This document shows, piece after piece, positions 13,439 to 24,900 of a stretch of 64,000 nucleotides of DNA. Source of the stretch: Dirofilaria immitis (Eukaryota; Nematoda; Chromadorea; Rhabditida; Onchocercidae); the NCBI GenBank assembly GCA_024305405.1, contig JAKNDB010000066.1, positions 744,001-808,000 on the forward strand, written 5' to 3'. Numbering within the stretch: position 1 is the stretch's first letter; each line of letters opens with the position of its first letter. Position numbers and translations under genes: made by a program. The notes beneath the pieces are model-generated. The model was not told where the DNA came from. It searched no databases and saw only the letters and a program-made list of their open reading frames with translations.

Positions 13439-16400
13439 TCACTGTTCCACCATTGATAAGCCGTTATTTTCATCGATGATTGGTGCTGCAGTTGCAGTTG
13501 CTGTAGCAGAAGTAGGTGCAGATGTTATCGCTGATGCTGTAACACATGCAGAAGGAGCTATAGCGGAATGTCTTCGACGTTTCCCTGGTACACTTGGTGA
13601 AGAATCCTCGCAGAACAGATCATCAATTCGTGATGCCTTTCGTCGCGACTCTTCCAGTCTACGCCAGCTCACTTCAGTTTTCTTTTGCAGTTCTGCTTAA
13701 TAGTGATTTACAGATATCTCATTATTGGCTAGTTGTATGTACTTTCCATTTCATTCTTATTATCATTTCTGTTATAATGATTTAACAATAAGTCATTATA
13801 GCAAGAATAACAATTTTAAAAGCTAACACTTGAACGAACGTTGAACTTGAATTCGTTCGAATAAGGAATTAAAAATCCAAAACGACAAGAGGAAAAAAAT
13901 CAGAATGAACGGAACTTGTATACCTTGAATTTCATTACTTAACAAACTTGTTTCAACGGTGCAATTGAGCCGCTCTGCCTGTATTCTGGAACCAATTGTT
14001 TCATCTAAATCCAATGCACCAGCAACTCAGGTCAATCTTTCAGCAACTGCAAGCAAAAGAAATAATGAAAAGCGGAACTAAATTCAAATCATGTTGGCGG
14101 AAACCTTACAAATGTACGATAATGTAAGATCACTCTGCTTTATGACTAAACAGTATGGAAAGTGTGAAATCAAAATTTTATAGCACAGTTTATGGCAGTA
14201 CAAAGCAAGACAAGCTTCGTTCTGTTCGAAATCAGTGCACTTATTTTACTTAGAAATATTGATAATATGTAAAACAAATACATGGAAATGCTAATATAGT
14301 AACTGGTTTACCTGCATCCCTCTGTGAGGGTCCCATTAATGCAAGGCGACGAAGATGTTCTAAAGAAGTGATCATAACGTCTGTCAAATCACTTAAAAGT
14401 CCCATTTCATCCATCCCAGCCCAGAATTTGATCGGTTCTACAAATAATCAAAAACTATTTACGGATTATATCTAATAACAATAATAGTACTAAAAAAATA
14501 TTTTTTTCATCGGAACAAAAAAATTCTACTTCGTATCCTTTACTCTATGCGCATGATGAAATGAAGATTTATATGGTGCTAAGACCACTATAAAAATAAA
14601 AATGTTTTCTCGAAAATCTTGAAGGGAGTCAAAGAAAATCTCCCTTAAGCATAAGCTTAATTTGGCAGTTTCCAGTCAGAAGCTAATTTACTAATTGTCT
14701 AGGAGCAAAAAGGTTAAAAAAAAGAACAAAAAGAAAACCATGAGCCTAACAACTGATCAAGAAAATAAAATTTTGCTAATGAACGAAAACCTACGATTTT
14801 TCATCACCATTACGGCACTGTTACTTGAACCGGCTGTATCTTCTTCTGCTGGCATAAGATCTTCATCGAATTTCTGACCTTTCATAAACGTTGACATTAT
14901 TGCTGCAAAATGTCTTTTATAAGAAGAGAGAATAAATAAAAAAATAATATACATTCTAATCGATCTAATAAACCATATGCGACTGAATACAAAAATTTAA
15001 TATTAATGATTTTGCAATTCAACCAATACCACTCACACAAAACCGAGTAATTAACAATTTAATGAATAAATAAAAATAAAAAAATATGTACCGTTAACAA
15101 CCGAATTACTTCGTTCATTCACTTGTGAATAAAGGCTGCAAAAAAATAAGATAACAAATCTTATTAAAACCACACACAAAATTTGCATATTCTGAAGACT
15201 TATTTCAAATAATTTTAAAACAATGTTACATCAGACATAATTAGATGTTAAAGTATTTCTTTAAGAACTATATGTTCAATACTACTTGCTTGTACTTCTG
15301 AAAATGAGATAAAAGAATCACCTCATGATGCCGCCTTTCTTATCTTCATCGAATGAGGATGATGTTGCTCCGTAAAGCAAATCGGCATTTAAATAGGCTT
15401 CCGTAAGATGATTTTTAAATGACATAAAGTTTCGTGACTGACATTTGGCACTGCAGTAGTTTTCGTGATTATAAAAATCGAGGCTTTTCATTTCCATTAA
15501 TGCTCTAAAAAATATACGATGAAAAAGAAAACTGGTCATTGAACAAAAACAGGTTTTTCAGTTTTAAAAATTTAGTTTCCGATATCCCGCTTTACCCACA
15601 GTTCTGAAGTCAAAAGCCTTAGCTATCATCATTCGAAATTCTAAAATGATCTCGTCACAAAGCTGAAAACCAGCCGTGCGCAATACTATCATCAATCAAA
15701 TTTTCTGAGACATATTCAACACACGCAACATAAGAAACACATAAATGTAGAAAAATGTATGAAAATGTTAGAAGTCTGGATGAAAAAGCCATCTGGGAAA
15801 AACTTTTTAAGAATCGCTTTCTCGCCTACTGTATTTATTCCGTAAATTATGGTAAATGTGCTTTTCTATCTGCAGCGACCTATCAGTAGTAAGATTTGCA
15901 GTATAAAAATGAGCATTTATTTTTAAAAATTTATTTTCTTGCTTTCATTTTATCCCAAATCAGTTTTTTATCGATTACGATCAAACATATCATGTGCAGG
16001 ATCAATCATAACATGTGCAACTATTTTTCACTCACATTTTTAGAGCACAGGAAAATCAAAATACCTCATATTTGATTTTCCAATACGGATGCTTCCTTTC
16101 CAATCCTTTTGTTTATCTTTATTAGCACGTATTGTAAATTCTTTTGGACTAATTAATTCACCTAAATAAAATAAAGAGTGAAATGTTATCCCTGCAAATC
16201 GTGATAATAAAGGAATTCTAGACTTCGAAACCAGTCTATGAAAGAATATGGAAATAGTTGGTATGTATGAGCATTTTTGTTATTAATATGTTAATAACGT
16301 TATGAAAAATGCCATAAAAACCGAATGATTATAGTAATAGTCAAAATAGTTGAAATAATTTAAAAAATGAAATAATAATCACTGTGACACTGGGGAATGC

Positions 16401-17047
16401 AGTCACATGAAAAGAATCATGATGGATTAAAATGTCTATAGGACAATAGATAAAACTGGTGCAACCAGAGAACAATCGACTAACCAATTTCAATGCGCTT
16501 TACGAAACTACACTAATATTACTGCATATGTTTAATAATAATGCGAAAATTCCAGTATTACGAGAGTTTGTCTGCCTGGTGGACACATAATTATTACTTA
16601 AAGATTAATGATTCTGCATAAATATAGCTAAATATAGTCACATAACTGCTTTAAGTTCCTAACGATTAATCAATTGGAAGCGTATGCCACTAGAAACTAA
16701 TAAAGAACAAACCATCTAGTTCAATACATGGCTGATGTATTCCTGGGCAAACGAATTTTTCAGTGTGTAAACGAGCTACCAAATGCCCACATCTTACCTA
16801 AAAATTCCAAAAAGAAAATCATTTTCATTATATCAAAAAATTTACAAATAAAAATTTGCGAAATTTTATAAAACAAGATTTCGAAAGGGGAAAAGAAGTG
16901 AAAAATAATCCCAGCATATATAAATATAAATGAAAATATAAATAATCAGAATTTTTTAATAATTTATTTAAAACAAACCTCTAAAATAGGTGCTTTGAGA
17001 TCTACTGGTGTAGTACTATCACTATCATCCGCTCCATTGATTGACAT
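13439..17047 (-). CDS. GMEB-like SAND-domain transcription regulator
   Basis: Nine exons on the minus strand: 16979-17047 (ATG at 17047), 16713-16797, 16065-16161, 15322-15504, 15092-15135, 14795-14902, 14312-14437, 13924-14046 (or 14025) and 13439-13692 (TGA). All phases agree; the product is about 355-362 residues. Residues about 25-110 form a SAND DNA-binding domain: KFVCPGIHQPCIELDG, ELISPKEF, the KDWK motif (QKDWKGSIRIGKSNMR) and the zinc-type FYNHENYCSAKC. These match glucocorticoid modulatory element binding proteins (LISPK, KDWKRAIRLGG, FYQHDKVCSNTC). GMEB proteins are nuclear regulators that bind KDWK-dependent sites. Downstream exons hold an acidic stretch, FWAGMDEMGLLSDLTDVM and a Leu-rich helix (LEHLRRLAL), in line with the GMEB oligomerisation region. 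A basic segment (GKRRRH) followed by an Ala/Thr/Ser tail ends the protein. No frameshift is needed, unlike in neighbouring genes. Confidence 0.88.
14022..14051 (-). other. Two competing 3' splice sites, 21 nt apart, in the SAND gene
   Basis: The canonical acceptor (ttttgcttgcag) puts the exon start at 14046, but the frame then meets a TGA seven codons in (14026-14028 on the plus strand). A second AG (cctgag) 21 bases on starts the exon at 14025 in the same phase and removes that TGA. The two sites share the context AG|TTGCTG. Either the weak site is used, or the TGA is a base error (CGA Arg would fit). Confidence 0.5.
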
Positions 17048-18059
17048 ATTTAATGTGTTTTCACGTTTCTACTAACAAGAAAAACATGCAAGGACTTTAC
17101 AGTATCCTCGTAAAAATAACCTGTAATGTTTAGGAATCATTAATTTTTTTTTTTTTTTGAATCCTTCCTCAGTTATAATACATTTTATATTTCTTTGATC
17201 CAAAACATTATGGATGACAATAGATCAATTTCCTGGCAAATGTAACAAGACTAATTGAAATCAAGTTGTCTGAATCACAGCAATATGTAAATGGATGATA
17301 ATAATAGAATAGGTCAAATATAACCTATCGTCGCACTAAAATATATGTCATCACTTTATTCTAGATTCATTTGCAGCATCATATAGGGCACGTTTTATAT
17401 TAAGGAAAGCATAATATGACCGTATTACATGTAAGCGTATGTTATACTATACAAAATATTTATTGATTATTCCATTACTTCTATAAACTTAGAAAATGTG
17501 AAGTAGATGAGAAAGTTCGAGAATATACCAATTAAAATTTGAAAACTTTCTCGTATAGGAAAGGAAAAGTATTTATGACAGATTTTATAATGAAAAGGAA
17601 GATTTGTTCACTATCCGTCATTTACGTTAGAAATGGCATAGGTAGTAGACCAAAGGAAAGCGAGGCGATCACTTACGACTACATATACAATTAACGATTG
17701 GAATATTTCGGCGGCATACCGCCTACAGGCAAAAGATCGCAGCGGGCTCAAATGAACTTCCCACCTTTTTGATGGAGCGATATGAATACTTCTGTCACGT
17801 CTACCAAAACATGTTTACACAGTCTTTAAATAGTATGCAACAAATACTATATCGATTCTAATATCTCATTTAATATACTCATCATTTCTTCTTCGTCTTC
17901 GTTTATCAATGAAACAAGAATTTGTCTTAAAAAAAGTTCCACACGTCACGTACGTGTAATATTTTTTTAAAGCCATCTAAGATATTATAAATCCGAATAA
18001 TATGAATAATAAAAATAGGCTTAAACTTACCAAATATTCGTATTATAACAATGATAATT

Positions 18060-18650
18060 ATTGTATTACAGGTTAGCTAAGCTCGAATAGGACGTAATGG
18101 ATGGTAAAGCAAAGGGCCTCTTCTCGTGTTGTGCTGCTGTCAGTGCCACCGCCGTCGCGGATGCTGGTGAAGATAGTTGTGATGCTGTCGGGTGGGGCGT
18201 GCGCGCGCGTGTCCGCAACGCAGCGTACGTCAACATATCGTTGCTGTTGCCGTGGTAGTGTTGCTGTTGTTGCAGCCGTTTGTGTTGCACTCTCTGCGCT
18301 CTCCGTGTTCGGCCTGTTATCTACACGTATTTACATACACATACATACATATACGATCAATGCGATTGATGGAGAAGAAGGCTATTCGTGTCGTAGCCAT
18401 TCGGTCGGTCGATCGGTCTATGTATACCGCGATATATATGTGGTAAGAGACGTGTGTGCGTGTCTGTTTGTCTGTGCATGTATGTGTATATGTGTGTGTA
18501 TGTGTGTGTGCGTATGTGCGTATGTGCGTATGTGTGTATATATGTGCGCAGAACGGTAAGCTTTCGAAGGAGCATATTGACGCATGGAGGGTGGAGAATA
18601 ACCTCTCGTGACAAGCGGGACGACATCAACGACGAGCATCAAAATGACAC
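18060..18650. promoter_or_regulatory. GC-rich, CpG-containing island
   Basis: Composition changes sharply here: 18100-18330 is rich in G, C and CpG (for example gcgcgcgcgtgtccgc near 18200), in a window otherwise about three-quarters A+T. It lies about 1.1 kb upstream of the SAND gene start on the same (minus) side. Open frames occur on both strands but are low-complexity (Gln/Ala/Thr or Val/Cys rich). A donor-like ct|gtaata on the minus strand near 18075 would permit a 5' UTR exon of the SAND gene, but joining it to the ATG exon in frame gives a stop, so it is not coding. Promoter or UTR role is inferred from position and composition. Confidence 0.35.
18452..18548. repeat. (TG)n / TGTGCGTA microsatellite
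   Basis: Alternating TG with repeated TATGTGCG units (three consecutive copies of gtatgtgc near 18510-18535). The apparent Val/Cys/Met frames on the plus strand and His/Thr frames on the minus strand arise only from this repeat. Confidence 0.9.
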
Positions 18651-18749
18651 CCACAATAATCCATCGACCGAACACTGCGCGTCTTACCCTATTTTCCATC
18701 TCTATATCTATCATCTCTTCAACACAACTATTAACTTTAATCAATCTAC

Positions 18750-18900
18750 CTTCCCTCCCATCATTTTTTTTTACCTTACCCTTACCCTATTCTTTTATCC
18801 TACCTTTTTTCCCTCCAATACCTCTTACCCTATACATCTTTCTTTTTCTCCCTCTCTGTATCTCTCTCTCGCCCTCTCTCTTTATCTTTGTCTCCGCGCC
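18750..18900. repeat. Pyrimidine-rich CT tract
   Basis: Near-continuous C/T on the plus strand with several (CT)n blocks (ctctctctcgccctctctct near 18860). Low complexity; overlapping open frames are not genes. Confidence 0.8.
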
Positions 18901-20889
18901 ATACGTGGTTTCATTATTGTTATGCTGAAAAATGTCGTATAATTGAGGAGTGAACGTCTGATGATGTCCTCAACGCCCAGATGACGATGACGATGATGTT
19001 GAGGGAAAGAGGTAGTAATACTAAGAAGGGACAGAAAAGAGGGGAAGTGACACTTCGAGAAATGAGCGAATAGCCTTATCACTTCTCGTCATATATCCGT
19101 CATTCAACATTTCATATTTCATATTATCCCATCTATTACTTTTTCTCGTCTTCAAATAGTCTTAAGCTAACTTTGATAAGTTTTTTGATAATCTTTGATG
19201 ATATCGAAATTGATAAGATGAGCAAGAATGAATAAGCCAAAGAAGGGATTGATTGATAGCAACGTACATTAAGATATGATAAAAAATGTAACGTATAAAA
19301 TCAGAAATAAATGATAAAGAGATTTATTGAAGTACTAAACTAATTATTATTGAAAACTTTTTGATAAGTGCTATTAAACTTGCCTATATTGTTGACGTCA
19401 TCCGTGAAAATATAACAGAACAACACATCCACCATATCGTTATCACATGATTACGCCTGATAGTTATTAATGATAACAGAAGCCCTTCTTTTAATGCTTC
19501 TTCATCATCATCTTTTCGCACTAGAAAGCATCAACATTCTCACGTAATATTTTCTGAAAAAAACGAATAGATACGAATGAAGAAAAAAGAAACATATAAT
19601 ACGTGTAAACACATATGATTAGATTCACATACTGTTCTACTAAAATGATCAGACAGTTGTGATAAAACTGTTCATACTGATAATGCTGATAACACCAAAG
19701 AACTAACCATTCTTCAATGACAGAAAAACCGGTCTTTTCGAACGCATTCATTTCATTGCTATGGTTTTTACAATTCACGTTTGAAATAGTTCATCTTTTT
19801 TTTTCTCTTTAAATTTTAGAGTTTCATTGAGACGTAATGATAAGCGATCAGTAAAGATAAAAAATATATGAGAGAGGAAAAGCGTTATCTCATGAAGTGT
19901 AACAGTGAAGTAGTCCAACGATGAAGATAAAGCTTCACGAAAAGCTTCCAATTTTTTTTAACTTTTTAATTTCTTATCACTAGATCAAAGGCGGTATTAT
20001 CTGAGATATCAACGTTTAATAGTAATACTTGATAATTGAAATCATGATCAAGTTTTATAATCCTGAAAAGGTAGATGAAATTAAGTATAAAGAAAGGATT
20101 CTGCTTTTTTATTCCGTCGATTAAGTAATCATAAGTAGAAATGATTGTTTGATTCGACGAAATTCAAGTGATAAGATTGTTGAAAATACCGTCTTCATCT
20201 GTTGCTCAAAATGATGGCAATATCTTCTGAGCTTAGTTTTAAGAAACATATAATTAGCTTAGGATTTTTTATCCCTACCATTCTCAATTTCTTATAGTTT
20301 GCTAAGTTCTTTAAATCGGATTTTTAAAATCGATCAGGAAATATGCGAGAATCAATCATATGGATGACGAAGAAGTTTACGCTTCTTTGATAGATCAATT
20401 GATCTTCACACATGAAATGGATTAATCATTTTATCACGGCATAGCCGAATTAATAGTCTTAAATCTATTTAAAAATTTTTTTCTTTGAAGTTTAATAGTG
20501 TAATGAAATTAATTTTGTCACTTCGAAATTAATTTTTGTTAAAATTTCAATCATTAATTTCAAGAGTGATTGATTAATTGAAACATTTGATACAATTTTA
20601 GAAGTGGTGATATGATATTGATTAATTATTTTAAATCATTAATCAATCAATTTGTTCATTAAAGACAAATTTTTTTATGATTAAATTTTCACTGAAATTA
20701 TTTTAGGAATTTCATTTCAAGATTTTTAATTACTTCTTAATGACTAGAACATATCGTAATCGATCACATTCCCAGAATAGCTAATAACAATATCAATTAG
20801 CTCAGAATATCTTGGATTAATTCTAGAATAATCATAGTATACTGATTACGGTAAGAAATCTTGCAGAAATTCTGAGCAGTGTTATTTTT

Positions 20890-21330
20890 ATCATCGATAA
20901 AAAAATTTTTTTTTTTTTGAATTATATTTAGTAATTGAATACTTTAAATGGCATTCGATTTAACTGAATATAACTTTTAATTGAGATTTATCAAACTAAT
21001 GAATCATTTTAAATGGATAAAAATTTTTTTTTTTTTTGGAATTATCCTTGCATAAAATTTAAAGATATTTCTTTAAATGACGAAGTACTCGTTTACATAA
21101 TTGATTATATTAGAATTTTAATTTTTTTTTTTTTCATAGATAAATTGCTAATCGCAATGAATAAAACTTCTGATAGTTCAAATTGAACATATTAAAATTA
21201 AATTAAAATATAAAATATTACACCTTAAACTATATTACTATTAAACAAATTGATGATAAAGATCGATGAAATGATCAAATAAATTAAAAATATTACACCC
21301 TCAAATTATATTACCATTAATGTTGATCGA
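20890..21330. repeat. T-tracts and a 75-bp imperfect duplication
   Basis: Three T10-T14 tracts follow similar flanks (20898, 21023, 21121). At 21213 and 21288 a segment starting aaatattacacc repeats with a period near 75 bp, each followed by a similar tatatta..atta and gatcgat context. Confidence 0.6.
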
Positions 21331-21945
21331 TAAAAAAAATGTTAATTGATAAATTGATGAAAAAATGTTAATTGAACGTTTTTTTTTCCTTGAAATTTTA
21401 ATCCATTGCAAAAACAAATAACAACATTTCATTTATATTACACAATGTAAATAAACACAACAAACTAGTATAAACAAAAACTTGACATTGATAAGATACA
21501 TTGATAAGTTTATTATAATAATCGTTATTAGATTTTAATCCGTTCTTTTTGAGGTTTAAAAAAAAATTTCAGTTTTTTTTCTAAATGAAAATGAAAATTG
21601 AAATCAAAAATTAGAATGTAATATAGCCAAGCTTTTCGTTTCGTAAAAAAAAAAAAGCAAATAGTCGAATTGGTTGAAATGATAGATATAAGAAAATATC
21701 ACATTTATAAATTTTTTCGTTTTTATAAATTTAAATTTTAATGCTTAAAATTTTGTTAATTTCATATATCGAAGGCTAAAAGTAAAATGCTGAAAAAATT
21801 ATTGCATTTTCTTACAAATTAATTTCCAATAAATTTGAAATTTTAATAATTAAATTATAACCGAACGAATTTTAAACTTCAAAATGGATTTTCATCTTTA
21901 ATTAAATTTTTAATTAACAAAATTTTTGCATTTTATTAAAAGTAT

Positions 21946-24900
21946 TTACATAGTAACAGCAGATAAAATAGTTCCATTACCCTTTTCAGAAACAGGTAAA
22001 CCCGAATTTTTCATCGATAGAATATAATGAATTTCAAGAAATGTTGGTCGATCGTTTGGTATCCTTCGCCAGCATTCGTTAATGAGATTCGATACCTGTT
22101 GAGGTAAATGCATAGGAAGATCCAAATATATCTAAAGTATAAAATTAATTCCAAATTTATTATAGAATTTATTTTCGAGAATTTTCTTAAAATTATTTCA
22201 AATTAATTGATGAATAATAATTCCGCTTGTTTTTCATCGTTATGTTAATTTTCAGATATTATTATGAATATTTTTGTTCTAGAAAATTCAAAATTTGCTT
22301 TAATTCAACTTAGCTAAGTTTTATTTAGATAAACTAAACAATATTTCGTGAAAACTTTAATTTATATTTTTCTCGTCGTTGGTACTTTTTTCTTGATAAT
22401 AAGTGACATGCAGTCTCAACGATTCAATAAAAAATCAACTTTAGAAAATATAAGTTTATTAAAATACGGCATTTTATAAAAGAAATGTCATATGAATTTT
22501 TATTCTCGATAACACAATTGAATTTCATCGGTATATTAATAAGCTTGGAATGTGTTGCACTTTTTGATTAAATTGAAAGAAATTTTTCGAAGGATTACAT
22601 CAAATGTTATTAAATATGACTACGGTAGAGAGGTTCAACATTTGAATACTTTCTCAAATTGTCTTCTTTTCATTACTTTTTACTAATTATTATTTTTGAT
22701 ATTTCATTTCGAATTTTCTATTCGATGGCATGAAAAAATTATTCGAAATGAATTGCAATAATAAAAGAAATTTTAATTTTTAATTTTTAGCAGCGATTTT
22801 AGCTTTTTTAAAATAATTATTTTTAAATTAAATAATTTTAGCTCATTGTATAAATATTATAATAGCTTGAAATAACATTAAAAATAAAGATTTACGCTAG
22901 TAATTTTTTCAGATAACGAATTATAATCTTGTGAGCAAAAGTATCACAGTCTGATATGATAATAGCAAGAAGAACGGCAATTTTTGAAGGAATTTAGTAG
23001 CAAACAAGGATTTTGGAGAGAAATCATATTTAGAAAATAAAAAGAAAAATTTGAGAAAGTTTATTGTTTATAATAAAAATAAATTTATAGCTTAAAGTCT
23101 TAGTAAAACAATTTTTATAAATAAATATTTGAAAAGCAATAATAATGATATTTAAGCAATAAATAATGAGCAATACGAAAATTATCATTTAAATTGGTTG
23201 ATAACAAAAAATTTTAGAGCTTTTTGTTCTATAGATTATAAACGACTTTTATAAAATTTGAATTAATAAACTAATTTTTACTTAAATAAGAAATGAAATT
23301 TGAAATGAATATTTAAAGAAACTAACCGCATCATGTCCATTGTAGATATGCTTAGCATTTTCAATTAATTGAGCATTTGTCAATTCGGCAAATGGTATTA
23401 CTGTACAAATGTTGAAAATTTCCCAAGTTGTCACCGCAAATGACCAAACATCACTTTTATTACTCCATTCATTCTGAAACAATGTCTATGTCATATGATC
23501 GCTTCATCATTGTTTACTCATTCAAGTTTGCAAAGAATTCAATTTTACACTTATAACAAAAGCTTTTGATAAAAACAAAGCTTTTGATAAAAACAAAGCT
23601 TTCGATAAAAACAAAGCTTCCATGGCGAAAGGAAAGGGATAATGAATAATCTAAATAATATAACTTTGATCAATGCCAAATAGCATATTATCATTTCCGA
23701 TTAAACTATCATGCCTATAATCATTTTCAACTAATTCGCCATGCCTATAATTACGGGACAATCGTTTTTTTTTATTCATGGGTTGCCGAACTTATTTTTT
23801 ATTAAATTATTACTGCCTTTTTATCGCAATTAATACCATATTTATTACTATGAATAAATTCAGTAATTATCACTTTATTAAGTATGCAACTTAAATTTCT
23901 AATTGATTTTATTGAAATTGCTATTTAATTCTAAAATTTTACGAAAAATTAGCAAATTGAAATATCATTAAAAAATATCGATTCATAAATTCAACGAACA
24001 GCAATAACAGATTCTGGAGCACTATAACGAAGTTGAGCATGATGAAGATGTCCTCGTGGTGATGCAATTTTGATTGTTTTCTTCTGATCAATCAAAATAC
24101 ATTGAGGTGACAAATGTCCATGTACAATTTGTCGTTGTTCCAAATATTTCATCCCGGCGGCTATTTCAATCACTAATCGTAGCATATTTAAACAGCTGAA
24201 AATGTGAGTAAAGCATTTATAAGTAAACAAACATGGATGGAATAGATGGAAAGAGATTATTATTAGTAATTTCTGTATCGAAGAAATGTTTAAAATGATT
24301 GAAATTCTGACTTGGCATTAGGTTTGTAAGCCAAATATTGTCGTACATTCCCGTATAGCGCTAATTCAAGATACATTGTTGAATTGTCATCGATACCATA
24401 AAGCTGTAAAATTGAATTTAATTGGCGGAAAAATTGATGTATTCTCTTCAATTGAAACTTATATTTATTCAAAAATCAGCCTCGACATCTTGTACCGATA
24501 CGTCGTCGATGATAAAGCTAAGTTGAAAATTTAAAGCTACATATTGTCCAAAACTCCAAGCAGAATGTTTTGGTGAGATTGAAACCATGGGATCCGGACC
24601 ATCAAAGGTCAAATCGCCGAATAGATAGGAAGATGGCATTTATTGAAAGAAACTTTTTGAATGCCTACCTTGATAACGTTTTCATGGTCAATTTTCGATA
24701 ATATCTTCACTTCATCATTGAAGACACTTCTAAAATTTCAAGAAAAGGTAATGAAAGAATATTGAAACTATTTATTTAGTACTAATAATCAATTACTGTT
24801 GATAATCTTTCTTCAACAAAACTTTTTAATGTTCCGAGAAGAGATAAAACTTTTTGTTCCGATGGAATTCAGAATTTATTAAAAATCTGTTTTTGTGCGA

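Larger units (their letters stand above)
17048..21945. other. Intergenic between SAND gene start and DDR gene end
   Basis: About 4.9 kb. It holds the GC-rich island at 18.06-18.65 kb, a CT-rich tract at 18.75-18.90 kb, and from 20.8 to 21.7 kb a run of T10-T14 tracts plus a 75-bp imperfect duplication. The acceptor-like cttgttag about 25 bp upstream of the SAND gene ATG could serve trans-splicing or a 5' UTR intron. Confidence 0.5.

Noticed and set aside
18066..18944. Overlapping open frames of 74-162 codons on both strands
   Set aside because: They come from the TG, CT and CpG-rich low-complexity sequence; both strands are open at once, amino acids are extremely biased and no splice structure or family fits.
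19521..19778. Minus-strand 85-codon frame
   Set aside because: Composition is typical of random AT-rich sequence (Tyr, Phe, Ile, Leu, Asn), with no splice signals or motif.
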